Source: Chryseosolibacter histidinae (lineage in GTDB: Bacteria; Bacteroidota; Bacteroidia; Cytophagales; Cyclobacteriaceae). Taken from it: DNA of 64,000 nt. Of the stretch, positions 47,626 through 56,339 are shown one piece after another. Position 1 is the first letter of the stretch. Each line of letters begins with the position of its first letter. The stretch is taken from contig NZ_JAHESF010000016.1 of assembly GCF_018598225.1 (NCBI RefSeq), forward strand, positions 62,001 through 126,000, in the 5' to 3' direction. The notes beneath the pieces were generated by a model. The model did no database searches and was not told the DNA's origin. It saw only the letters and a program-made list of their open reading frames with translations. Both the position numbers and the translations under genes were made by a program.

Positions 47626-48540
47626 ATGACCCCTGCAAAAAATAATGTGCTCATCACCGGTGCGAGTGGCCTGATCGGCACACATCTCACGGAACTTCTG
47701 CTCAGCCGCGGCGATGGCGTACACCACCTGGGGCGCGCTGGCAAAAGATCCGGTGTGCCTTCCTTTACGTGGGACATCCAAAAACAGACACTGGATGCGG
47801 CGGCGTTGCATTCCGTTAACACAATCGTTCACCTCGCCGGCGCCAATGTGGGTGAAAAACGCTGGACGCCAAAACGCCGGCAGGAGATCCTGGAGAGCCG
47901 CACGCGGTCTACACGGTTACTATTCGATACACTCCAGCAGCAAAAGCACACCGTTAAAAATTTCATCGCTGCATCGGGCATGAGCTACTATGGTCCCGAC
48001 CGGGGTGCCGTTTTTACGGAAGATGACCCCCCGGGAAATGATTTTCTGGCAGACGTGAGCAGGCAATGGGAGGCGGAAGCCGATCGCATCAGTTCGCTGG
48101 GCATCCGCGTGGTGAAGATCCGCATCGGCCTTGTGCTCAGTAAAAAAGGCGGTGCGCTCGAGAAGCTGGCCATGCCTGTGAGGTACTTCGCCGGTGCGCC
48201 GCTGGGTTCGGGCGATCAGTACATCAGCTGGATCCACGTTGACGATCTCTGCGGCATGTTCATCAAAGCCATCGATGACCCAACCATGCACGGAGCATAT
48301 AACGCAGCGATGCCACAACACACCACGAACCGCGAGATGACAAAGGCTATCGGAGCAGTGCTTCACAAGCCGGTGTTCCTTCCCCCGGTTCCCTCCATCT
48401 TTCTGAAGCTTGCCCTCGGCGACATGTCACAAATGGTGCTTCAGGGCAACCGTGTTTCGCCTGAGAAGATTTTGCGCGCAGGATTTAAACCCCGGTTTGA
48501 TAATTTGAGTGATGCGCTGAAAGACCTTTTAGTCAGTTGA
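47626..48540 (+). CDS. TIGR01777-type NAD(P)-binding oxidoreductase
   Basis: 304 residues, an extended-SDR fold of the SulA/YfcH type. NVLITGASGLIGTHL near 7-21, the segment IVHLAGANVGEKRWTPKRRQEILESR typical of TIGR01777, ASGMSYYG, and the WIHVDDLCGMFIKAI motif. Its C-terminal DUF1731-like end reads VLQGNRVSPEKILRAGFKPRF. The substrate is unknown. A TTGACA heptad array overlaps its stop codon. Confidence 0.9.
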   Translation: MTPAKNNVLITGASGLIGTHLTELLLSRGDGVHHLGRAGKRSGVPSFTWDIQKQTLDAAALHSVNTIVHLAGANVGEKRWTPKRRQEILESRTRSTRLLFDTLQQQKHTVKNFIAASGMSYYGPDRGAVFTEDDPPGNDFLADVSRQWEAEADRISSLGIRVVKIRIGLVLSKKGGALEKLAMPVRYFAGAPLGSGDQYISWIHVDDLCGMFIKAIDDPTMHGAYNAAMPQHTTNREMTKAIGAVLHKPVFLPPVPSIFLKLALGDMSQMVLQGNRVSPEKILRAGFKPRFDNLSDALKDLLVS

Positions 48541-48607
48541 CAGTTGACAAAAGGACAATTGACAAAGGACAACGCCGCGCCCTCCTGGCTCCTTACTCCT
48601 GGCTCCT
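48534..48607. repeat. two adjacent 7-bp repeat arrays between convergent genes
   Basis: The first array (48534-48575, units CAGTTGA, CAAAAGG, ACAATTG) overlaps the oxidoreductase stop codon. The second (48580-48607, units GGCTCCT, TACTCCT) ends 12 nt from the stop of the minus-strand VWA-like gene; read on the minus strand it is the class GGAGYCA seen after rarA. Confidence 0.8.
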
Positions 48608-48619
48608 GGGCTGAACACC

Positions 48620-50701
48620 TCAGTATGATCCATGATATTTCCTGAGTCCCCACTCCGCACTCACTAACAGCAGCAATAACCAGAACACCCATTTCAGGTT
48701 GATGATGGAGTCGTAGGTCTCCTCGCTGTGGATCACGCTCTGTGCTTGTGTTTGCTGAAGGTAGTTCTTCAGGTTTTCAGTATCGCTGGCTTTAAAGAAT
48801 TTTCCGCCGGTGGAGGCGGAGAGCTTGCGCAGCAGGTCGAAGTCGGCGGTAAGGTTTTGAAGCTCGATCTGCCGTTCAACCACAGCAAATTCTCCCCGTA
48901 CCTCTTCTGATTTCTGGTTGATGACCGTTCTTGACCGGTAGCGGTATACGCCCTCTTTCAAACCACCGATCTGGTACCGGATGTTGCCCGGGCTGGTCAC
49001 ATAGGTGTATTGATTTTTCTTTCCCCTTTCTTCGGTGATATCTATCTCAATGGTGTTGCCATATACGGGCTCGAAGATATCGTTGTAGACCTGGCTTTCG
49101 AACACAACAGGTTCGGTATCTGAAAACTCCTGTTGCAGCGGATAACTTCTGAATTTGCGTTTGTCGTCCGTGGTGCTCAGGAACTGGATCAGCTTGCCGA
49201 AAACTTCATCGAATGCTGCGGTGCCTTCTGTGCGGTCGAATTCATTCAGCCTCCAGCGCCACAGGCCTTCGCCCAGCATGAAGGCGATCTTGCGCGAATC
49301 CTTCACGTCAATGGCGATCAGCGGCTTCTCGGTGGAGACGCTGCCTACGCGCTGATAGAGCAACGGTGTTGCGCTCACCGGCATCTGGAGCTTGCCGTAG
49401 TGAACCGAGACCGGTGGGTAGCTGGCAACCACGGAATTTGTTTCGGCCGACAGCGAGAAATTCGAGAAAGCAGGATTTACAACGGGAGTAACTTCATCGA
49501 AGTCCCTGGGCGTATTGTCAAATTTTACCGGCATATTCTGCTTCGCGATGCCGGGAAGGTCTGACGTTTGGCCGAGGATAAAAAACAACGATGTTCTGCT
49601 GTTGGCGAAACTCTGGAAGAGGTTGTTGGTCCTCGAACGCAGGTCGGGCGACTGATGAAAGATAGCCAGGTCGATATTGTCTGGCCTGAGCACGCTGGCC
49701 TGCTGCTCGCTTACCCCGGGGATGTGGAGCAGAAACTCATAGTTGGAATTTTTGTCGATCACCTCGCGCAGCGCCTTAATGTCAGGGTGAGGTGTTGCCG
49801 CCACCAGCAGGATCTTCTTCTTGCCTTCCACCACTTCAACAAACACCGATGACCGGTTGTTCTTGGTGTTGTGCTCGTTGGGATTGCTTTCTACCTGGAT
49901 GTCGTACTTCTGGATGCCCTGCTCGTCGGCCTGGGGTTGAAAGTCGAACACCATGAGCTGATCTCCCGTTGAGTTTTTGGTCTGCTTGTCGATGAGGCGG
50001 CCCCGTTTGAAAAGCGACACGGTGATGGGTTGTGCGCTCAGGTTCTTCACCTGCACTTCGGTGCGCAGGGGAAATTTGTTGCCCTGGTAGGCGATCTTGT
50101 TGTAAGCCACGTTCTTGATGGCAATATCGGAGCGTTGTGATGTGTCGCCAACGCCGATGGTGTGAACCGGGAAATTATAAGCAGCATACAGTGGCGAAAG
50201 GCCTGCGTTGTAAAGACCGTCTGAGACCAGAATAACGCCGGCCACATTCTTTCCTTCGTAACGGTTGCTCACACGTTTCAATGCACTGTTGAGATCCGAA
50301 GCCGTGGCGTTGTAACGGAAGCTCGTAACATCCTGCCCGGAGAGGTCGTGAACAACAGGCTCATAACCTTTTGCTTCAAGAATATTTTTGGTTTCCGTCA
50401 GGCTTTGCGCGAGCTTATTGCGTGCCGTTGAATCGGTGGTTTCGCGGATGGAGGCGGAGTTATCCTGGAGGATGACGAAGATCGGTTTTTCGAAGAGGTT
50501 GTTGATCTGCTTTACGATAGGGCCCAGCAGCAGGAATGCCAGGAACGACACCAGCACAGTGCGGCATCCAAAGAGGATCCAGTTGATCCTTTTGTTCCAG
50601 GGCTGCTTTGTGCGCAGGTACTGCACGGCAGCATATCCCAACCCCGCGATCACGCAAAGCACAATAAACTCCGGCGCCGACTCAAAAATGATTCTTTTCA
50701 T
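48620..50701 (-). CDS. membrane protein with VWA-like domain (BatA/Bat-related)
   Basis: 693 residues. Two N-terminal transmembrane helices (about 10-27 and 41-60) are followed by a VWA-like region starting IFVILQDNSASIRETTDS (the DxSxS MIDAS motif appears as DNSAS). A long beta-rich periplasmic part follows, and a C-terminal helix WVFWLLLLLVSAEWGLRKY. Proteins of this type are common in Bacteroidota beside MoxR and Bat genes. The precise role is unknown. Confidence 0.8.
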   Translation of the reverse strand: MKRIIFESAPEFIVLCVIAGLGYAAVQYLRTKQPWNKRINWILFGCRTVLVSFLAFLLLGPIVKQINNLFEKPIFVILQDNSASIRETTDSTARNKLAQSLTETKNILEAKGYEPVVHDLSGQDVTSFRYNATASDLNSALKRVSNRYEGKNVAGVILVSDGLYNAGLSPLYAAYNFPVHTIGVGDTSQRSDIAIKNVAYNKIAYQGNKFPLRTEVQVKNLSAQPITVSLFKRGRLIDKQTKNSTGDQLMVFDFQPQADEQGIQKYDIQVESNPNEHNTKNNRSSVFVEVVEGKKKILLVAATPHPDIKALREVIDKNSNYEFLLHIPGVSEQQASVLRPDNIDLAIFHQSPDLRSRTNNLFQSFANSRTSLFFILGQTSDLPGIAKQNMPVKFDNTPRDFDEVTPVVNPAFSNFSLSAETNSVVASYPPVSVHYGKLQMPVSATPLLYQRVGSVSTEKPLIAIDVKDSRKIAFMLGEGLWRWRLNEFDRTEGTAAFDEVFGKLIQFLSTTDDKRKFRSYPLQQEFSDTEPVVFESQVYNDIFEPVYGNTIEIDITEERGKKNQYTYVTSPGNIRYQIGGLKEGVYRYRSRTVINQKSEEVRGEFAVVERQIELQNLTADFDLLRKLSASTGGKFFKASDTENLKNYLQQTQAQSVIHSEETYDSIINLKWVFWLLLLLVSAEWGLRKYHGSY

Positions 50702-50749
50702 AACTCAATATAACGCTAAAGTATAGTCCCCGACAAGGGGATCCTTAAG

Positions 50750-50863
50750 GAGGTACGAGGTACGATCTACGAGGTACGATTTGTGCACTGCACCCTCCTT
50801 ACTTCTTAAATTCTTACTCCTTTTTCTCCCCTTCTGACTCCTGGCTCCTGACTTCTGGCTTCT
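50750..50863. repeat. heptad arrays between the VWA-like gene and rarA (GAGGTAC and GRCTYCT classes)
   Basis: Three blocks with a 7-bp period: 50750-50777 (GAGGTAC, GATCTAC), about 50795-50822 (CTCCTTA-type) and 50829-50863 (GACTCCT, GGCTTCT). The last ends 8 nt from the rarA stop codon; read in the gene direction its unit is GRAGYCA, the same class as the array after the VWA-like gene. Confidence 0.8.
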
Positions 50864-50871
50864 TCTAATAA

Positions 50872-52140
50872 CTAATATCCATATTTCTCCTTCCACAACC
50901 CGCGCAGATACTTCCGAAGCTCTTCCTCCCGGGCATTATTTCCCGGCTCGTAGAACTTCATGCCCTTGATCTGGTCGGGCAGGAACTCGGCCTGCACAAA
51001 ATTGCCTTCATAACTGTGGGCATACTGGTAACCCTTTCCATACCCCATGTTCTTCATCAGTTTGGTAGGCGCATTCCGGATGGAGAGAGGCACCGGCAGG
51101 TCGCCCGTTTCATTCACGGTGCTGATGGCCTCGTTAATGGCCATATAGCTGGCGTTGCTCTTCGGAGATGCCGCAAGGTACACAGCGCACTGCGAGAGAA
51201 TGATGCGGGCTTCGGGGTAGCCGATCACGTTGACGGCCTGGAACGTGCTGTTGGCGATCACCAGCGCAGTAGGGTTGGCGTTGCCGATGTCTTCCGAAGC
51301 CAGGATGAGCATTCGGCGGGCGATGAACTTCACATCTTCACCACCTTCAACCATTCGCGCCAGGTAGTAAACAGCGGCGTTGGGGTCGCTTCCGCGGATG
51401 GATTTGATAAACGCCGAAATGATGTCGTAGTGCTGTTCGCCACTTTTGTCGTAGCGCGCAATGTGTTTCTGGGCCACTTCCATCACCAGCTGGTCGGTGA
51501 TCTCGAAGTCGCCGGGAACAGAATCGGCCAGCAGCTCCACCAGGTTCAGCAGCTTGCGGCCGTCTCCCCCCGAGATGTTGAGCAGGGCATGATGCTCTTT
51601 TATTTCGATCTTCCTTTTTTTGAGCTCTTCGTCCCGCTCCAGGGCTTGCCTGACCAGGGCCAGCAGCTCTGCTTCGCCCAGTGCTTTCAGCGTATACACC
51701 TGCGAGCGTGAGAGCAGCGCGGAGTTCACTTCAAAGGAAGGATTTTCAGTAGTGGCACCGATGAGGGTGATCACCCCTTTTTCAACGGCACCCAGCAGCG
51801 CATCCTGTTGTGATTTATTGAACCGGTGGATCTCGTCTATAAAGAGGATCGACCGTGAAGACAACCTGGCTTTCTCGATCACCTCCCGCACTTCCTTCAC
51901 ACCCGCGCTTACGGCGCTCAAGGTGTAAAAAGGTTTCTTCACTTCATTGGCAATGATGTTGGCAATGGTGGTTTTGCCAACGCCGGGCGGCCCCCAGAGT
52001 ATCATAGAGGGAACATTGCCCGTCTGGATGGCCTTACGGATCACGCCGCTGGCACCGGTCAGGTGTTCCTGGCCGATCAGCTCGTCGAGCTTCGTGGGAC
52101 GCATACGTTCTGCCAGGGGCGGGCGTGAATTCAGTAACAC
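50872..52140 (-). CDS. rarA: replication-associated recombination protein A
   Basis: 422 residues of the MgsA/WRNIP1 clamp-loader-like AAA+ family. Walker A GPPGVGKT at 50-57, ILFIDEIHRFNKSQQDALL near 95, TTENPSFEVNSALLSR sensor region, and the C-terminal MgsA_C helical domain with GGEDVKFIARRMLILASEDIG. It acts at stalled replication forks. The start is GTG at 52138-52140; an in-frame ATG lies 12 codons later. Confidence 0.95.
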   Translation of the reverse strand: MLLNSRPPLAERMRPTKLDELIGQEHLTGASGVIRKAIQTGNVPSMILWGPPGVGKTTIANIIANEVKKPFYTLSAVSAGVKEVREVIEKARLSSRSILFIDEIHRFNKSQQDALLGAVEKGVITLIGATTENPSFEVNSALLSRSQVYTLKALGEAELLALVRQALERDEELKKRKIEIKEHHALLNISGGDGRKLLNLVELLADSVPGDFEITDQLVMEVAQKHIARYDKSGEQHYDIISAFIKSIRGSDPNAAVYYLARMVEGGEDVKFIARRMLILASEDIGNANPTALVIANSTFQAVNVIGYPEARIILSQCAVYLAASPKSNASYMAINEAISTVNETGDLPVPLSIRNAPTKLMKNMGYGKGYQYAHSYEGNFVQAEFLPDQIKGMKFYEPGNNAREEELRKYLRGLWKEKYGY

Positions 52141-52346
52141 GGATCAGCAGTTAAAATACAGTCAGCAAATTAACGAATACTCCAGTGCGAGAGTATAGCC
52201 CGGCAACTTTGTAAAAAATTATACCCGGTAATTTTTTCGGGTTCCTGCGCAAATAGGCCCCTCCCGAAACTTTGTTTTGGTTTTTTTTAAATAAATGGTA
52301 ATACTGCGGTCAGAAACCCACCCCCTGGCCCATTGCATCCGGCGCG

Positions 52347-53876
52347 ATGCAACGTGATTTTTTTGTGCTAAAGAAGGCTGATAGGATTTTACCCCCGATC
52401 GCTATGAAGATCTCGTATTTTATTTTTTTGGGATTCATGCTGATCCTCGTGTTGTTCTCCATCACTACCTACATCAATGTAAGGCAGTCAGAGAAGGTGA
52501 ACGAGAACTCGGAGTGGTTTGCCAGGTCTACCACCATGGTGCGGAACAGCAACCGTTTTCAGCGGAATATCATGAACATGGTGAGCGGCCTGCGCGGGTA
52601 CCTGTTCACGGGCGAGAACTATTTTATCGAATCGTATGACTCGGCTGCCATGGAGAACACAAATATCCTGGCCGAGCTTTCATTGCTCATTCCTGACAGC
52701 TCGCATCAGAAGAATGATTTTGACGAGATCGTGCGGCTCAACGACCGGTGGGTGAATGAGATCGCCCGTCCGCTGATCGAAGCCAAAAAAAGCGCCGGAA
52801 CATCCGACAGCAGCACGGTTGCCTTCAATAAACTGTATCGCGAAAAGCTGGTGAGCGGCAGTGAGCGCAACATCAACAAGGCATTGCAGCAAAGATTCAA
52901 GGACTTCAGCAACTATGAATATGACCGCCGGGAGCAACGCAAGGCTGTGCTCACCGCTTCCATCGAGCAAACCCGGCAGATCTCTTTTTACCTTACCACA
53001 TTCTCGATCCTGCTGGGTGCCAGCATCGCTTTTTTTCTTGCCTACCGCATCTCTACCCGCATCATGGGCATGGTGAAGATGGCCGATGAGATCGCCGCCG
53101 GCAACTACGAGGTCTCCATGCAGGATCCAGGCACCGATGAGCTGGGGCAACTCGCACAATCGCTCAATCATATGGCGAAAGTATTGTCTGAGAACATCAC
53201 GTTGCTGAAAAGGAAGAATGAGGAGCTCGACCAGTTTGCGCACATCGTTTCGCACGATATGAAGGCGCCCCTGCGCGGCATCGACAACGTGATTACCTGG
53301 ATCGAGGAAGATCATACCAAAGAGCTGTCGCCGAAAGTGAATGAGTACATCCAGCTGATCCGTGGCAGGCTGATCAGGGCCGAAAACCTCATCAAAGGCC
53401 TCTTATCTTATGCCCGCGTAGGCCGGGAGATGCCGATCCGCGAGCTGGTAGACCTGAACGTACTGATGCACGACATCCGCGAGAACCTGCCTTTGCGTGC
53501 AGGACTTACGTTAAGCATTCAGCCGAACCTGCCCCAGATCCTCACGGAACGGATCCCGCTGCAGCAGGTGTTGTCTAACCTCGTGAGCAACGCCATCAAG
53601 TATCACAACAAACCCGACGGCATCATCAAGGTCTATTACATGGATCAAAAAACACATTACGAGTTCTTTGTGGAAGACAATGGCCCCGGAATAGCGAGAA
53701 ATTATCACGACAAGATCTTCGGCATTTTCCAAACCCTGCAGGAGCGCGACGCTTTTGAGAGCACCGGTATCGGGCTTGCCATCGTCAAGAAGATCCTTGA
53801 CGACCGCAAGCAGATCATCCGGGTTACCTCTGATGCCGGGAAAGGTTCGATTTTTGCTTTTACGTGGCCCAAATAA
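52347..53876 (+). CDS. CHASE3-type sensor histidine kinase
   Basis: 509 residues. TM1 about 24-44, periplasmic CHASE3 domain about 50-205 (FARSTTMVRNSNRFQRNIM and GLRGYLFTGENYFI), TM2 about 210-232, HAMP about 232-285, HisKA with phospho-acceptor H303 (AHIVSHDMKAPLRG), and HATPase_c with QVLSNLVSNAIKYH, EDNGPGIA and STGIGLAIVKKI. An in-frame ATG at 52404 would give a shorter cytosolic tail. It is 7 bp upstream of a receiver protein gene, probably its partner. Confidence 0.92.
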   Translation: MQRDFFVLKKADRILPPIAMKISYFIFLGFMLILVLFSITTYINVRQSEKVNENSEWFARSTTMVRNSNRFQRNIMNMVSGLRGYLFTGENYFIESYDSAAMENTNILAELSLLIPDSSHQKNDFDEIVRLNDRWVNEIARPLIEAKKSAGTSDSSTVAFNKLYREKLVSGSERNINKALQQRFKDFSNYEYDRREQRKAVLTASIEQTRQISFYLTTFSILLGASIAFFLAYRISTRIMGMVKMADEIAAGNYEVSMQDPGTDELGQLAQSLNHMAKVLSENITLLKRKNEELDQFAHIVSHDMKAPLRGIDNVITWIEEDHTKELSPKVNEYIQLIRGRLIRAENLIKGLLSYARVGREMPIRELVDLNVLMHDIRENLPLRAGLTLSIQPNLPQILTERIPLQQVLSNLVSNAIKYHNKPDGIIKVYYMDQKTHYEFFVEDNGPGIARNYHDKIFGIFQTLQERDAFESTGIGLAIVKKILDDRKQIIRVTSDAGKGSIFAFTWPK

Positions 53877-53883
53877 AACAAGT

Positions 53884-54309
53884 ATGGATAAGGTGATCAA
53901 TATTCTGATGATTGAGGATGATACGCTGGATGTGATGGACACGCGGCGCACGCTCGACAGGATGAGCATTCTGTATAAAATGGAAGTTGCCAAGAATGGA
54001 GAAGAGGCGCTGGCGCTGCTCGGCAATGCACAAAAGGATGCTGCACCCAAACCCGATATCATTCTGCTCGACCTGAACATGCCCAAGATGAACGGAATGG
54101 AATTTCTTCAGAACCTGCGGAGCATGGATCAGTGGAAAGACGTGAAGGTTTTTATCATCACCACTTCCGAAGAAAAAGAAGAAAGGGAGAGGGTGGCGAA
54201 GCTGGGCGTCTCCGGGTACATTGTAAAACCCCTGAAGTTCAATAACCCGTCTTCTATCGATTCGTTCAACCTGATGATCGACCTGATGAACATCAAGAAC
54301 AGGATCTAG
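53884..54309 (+). CDS. single-domain response regulator (receiver)
   Basis: 141 residues, a lone receiver: acidic pair E11-D12, phospho-acceptor D63 (ILLDLNMPKMNG), T93 in ITTSEEKEE, and K115 (GYIVKPLKF). There is no output domain, as in the Rcp1/cyanobacterial-phytochrome-type partners of CHASE3 and PAS kinases. The ATG at 53884 is chosen because upstream codons are in the kinase gene. Its stop overlaps that of the convergent HTH gene. Confidence 0.93.
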   Translation: MDKVINILMIEDDTLDVMDTRRTLDRMSILYKMEVAKNGEEALALLGNAQKDAAPKPDIILLDLNMPKMNGMEFLQNLRSMDQWKDVKVFIITTSEEKEERERVAKLGVSGYIVKPLKFNNPSSIDSFNLMIDLMNIKNRI

Positions 54310-54644
54310 TCTGATGTTTTGGTGGTGGAAGATTTGATGGCGCTGCCGTTGTCATGCGCATCGATGCCGGCAAAAAATTCCTCCACCGTGAGCTTGTGGA
54401 TGGACAGTACCTTGATCAGCGTTTTGATGGTGAAGTTCACCTTGCCTTTTTCCAGCCTCCAGTATTGAGCACGCGGAAGGTCGTAATCGAAGGCGAAGGT
54501 CTCGTGGCTCTTGTAGCCTTTCTGTATGCGGAGCTCGGTTAATTTTCGGCCAGCCTTTTCCAGTGTGCTTTCCAGGAGTTTGTCTTTTTTCACGTATCGG
54601 CTTGTGGTTTTCGCTGCCGCAATATTCAGAACATTGGCATACAT
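54306..54644 (-). CDS. helix-turn-helix (XRE/Cro-like) protein
   Basis: 112 residues. An N-terminal Lys-rich stretch (about 1-30) is followed by a helical HTH region: AGRKLTELRIQKGYKSHETFAFDYDLPRAQYWRLEKGKVNFTIKTLIKVLSIHKLTVEEFF, which matches HTH_3. It is probably a DNA-binding regulator. It faces the receiver gene and shares the palindromic CTAG for both stop codons. Confidence 0.75.
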   Translation of the reverse strand: MYANVLNIAAAKTTSRYVKKDKLLESTLEKAGRKLTELRIQKGYKSHETFAFDYDLPRAQYWRLEKGKVNFTIKTLIKVLSIHKLTVEEFFAGIDAHDNGSAIKSSTTKTSD

Positions 54645-54755
54645 TCATTACTCCATATAATAGCACATCGTAAAGCGAAAAAAAATATGCGCTCGTGGGG
54701 ACGGTTCAGGCTTTGGCGCAGATTCGTTATCTTTAAGTAGATCAACCCTATACCC

Positions 54756-56222
54756 ATGAGATCCCTTGCTATTTCGCTCGTTTTCATGTGCGTTGCATCA
54801 GCTTCCGTCTTCTCCCAGTCAAAGAATGTGTTGCAACTCCATCCCCGCAATCCCCACTATTTCATGTATCAGAATAAACCTATAGTCGTTGTGGGGTCTG
54901 GCGAACATTATGGCGCTGTGGTGAACCTCGACTTCGATTATAAAAAATACCTCGAAGCATTGTCGGCCTCCGGGTTGAACAATACCCGGCTGTTCGCTGG
55001 CGCCTACGTTGAAAAGACCGGCGACTTCGGGATCATGAAAAATACGCTGGCTCCCGCGGAAAACAGGCTGACACTTCCCTGGCGTAGAAGCAGTGTGCCG
55101 GGATATGCCCTGGGCGGAAACAAATTCGATCTCAACCAGTGGGATGAGGCCTACTTTGTACGTCTCAAGGATTTTATGGCCGAAGCTTCGCGCAGGGGTG
55201 TCATTGTGGAAGTGACGCTGTTCTCCGCACACTATGGCGGTGGATGGAACTACAGCGCGCTCAATCACAAGAACAATGTAAACCTCACAGACAGTGTTCA
55301 GTCGGCGCTGGCCAACACACTCGACAATGGCAACGTGCTCAAGCACCAGGAGAAGTATGTGCGCCGGGTGGTACGGGAGCTCAACATGTTCGATAACCTG
55401 TACTTCGAAGTGCAGAACGAACCGTGGGCGGACCAGAGCGACCTGGTGCTGAAACGCAACGAGTACGGCGATGCGAAAGACTGGCGTACAACGCTGCAGG
55501 TAGTGTCGCAACGGTCTAACGAATGGCAACGGAAAGTGGCGGGCTGGATCAGGGATGAGGAAAATAAGCTGGCCAATAAACACCTGATCTCGCAAAACAT
55601 CGGCAACTTTCACTACCCGGTCACGGATGCGGACCCGAACATCTCTATTTTCAATTTTCACTATGCGCTGCCCGAAGCAGTGACAGAGAACTACCACCTC
55701 GATCGTGTGATCGGTTTTAACGAAACAGGTTTTGCAGGTCGCGCCGATGAAACCTATGGCAGACAGGCCTGGCGTTTTTTGATGGCAGGTGGTGCGTTGT
55801 TCAGCCAGCTCGACTATTCATTTTCTGCAGGCGCCGAGCTCGGCCAGGATACCACTTACAAAGCACCCGGCGGTGGCAGTCCCGAGCTGCGCAGGAGATT
55901 GAGTGTGCTCAAACGTTTTTTCGAAAGCCTGAATTTCATCGATCTCAAACCAGATCACAACCTGGTGACCGCTGCGCCGGGAGCCGGCACCCAGGCCCTC
56001 AGTGATGGCAAAACACAGTGGGTCATCTATGTGGAACCCATGGCCACAAAACCTTACGACATCACGCTCAACCTCCCCAAAGGAAACTATCAGGCAGCGT
56101 GGATGGATGCTGTGACGGGTCAATCATTACAAGCCACCACGGTCAGCAACGGAAAGCTGCAGGTTCCCGCCGGCGCGAATGACAAAGTGGTGATCATCTC
56201 AAAAGCTGTTAAAAAGCCGTGA
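54756..56222 (+). CDS. secreted clan GH-A barrel glycosidase-like protein
   Basis: 488 residues with a signal peptide ending VFSQ at about 22. A TIM barrel with acid/base Glu in FEVQNEPWAD (about residue 222) and nucleophile Glu in IGFNETGFAG (about residue 327), the GH5/GH-A arrangement, and a C-terminal beta-domain. LNNTRLFAGAYVEK and FMAEASRRGVIVEVTLFS are further barrel segments. The exact GH family and substrate are unknown. A heptad array follows its stop. Confidence 0.8.
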   Translation: MRSLAISLVFMCVASASVFSQSKNVLQLHPRNPHYFMYQNKPIVVVGSGEHYGAVVNLDFDYKKYLEALSASGLNNTRLFAGAYVEKTGDFGIMKNTLAPAENRLTLPWRRSSVPGYALGGNKFDLNQWDEAYFVRLKDFMAEASRRGVIVEVTLFSAHYGGGWNYSALNHKNNVNLTDSVQSALANTLDNGNVLKHQEKYVRRVVRELNMFDNLYFEVQNEPWADQSDLVLKRNEYGDAKDWRTTLQVVSQRSNEWQRKVAGWIRDEENKLANKHLISQNIGNFHYPVTDADPNISIFNFHYALPEAVTENYHLDRVIGFNETGFAGRADETYGRQAWRFLMAGGALFSQLDYSFSAGAELGQDTTYKAPGGGSPELRRRLSVLKRFFESLNFIDLKPDHNLVTAAPGAGTQALSDGKTQWVIYVEPMATKPYDITLNLPKGNYQAAWMDAVTGQSLQATTVSNGKLQVPAGANDKVVIISKAVKKP

Positions 56223-56231
56223 GTCTCTTCC

Positions 56232-56259
56232 GTGGACTGTCGACCGTCGATCATGGACT
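56232..56259. repeat. single 7-bp repeat array, GTSGACY class
   Basis: Four heptads (GTGGACT, GTCGACC, GTCGATC, ATGGACT), 9 nt after the glycosidase stop codon. It belongs to the same class as the right arms at 38816 and 41096, but no second arm is present. The GTCGAC units are themselves palindromic. Confidence 0.75.
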
Positions 56260-56339
56260 CTTCCCAGACTGAGTGAAATATCGCACGTATTGCAAATGTT
56301 GAATAATCTTCGCTTATTTGCTTAACAAAATATAAGCAT

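Noticed and set aside
27117-50863. heptad arrays as CRISPR arrays or as tRNA-like structures
   Set aside because: Units are only 7 bp, contiguous, and without spacers; there is no tRNA-like fold or adjacent cas gene.
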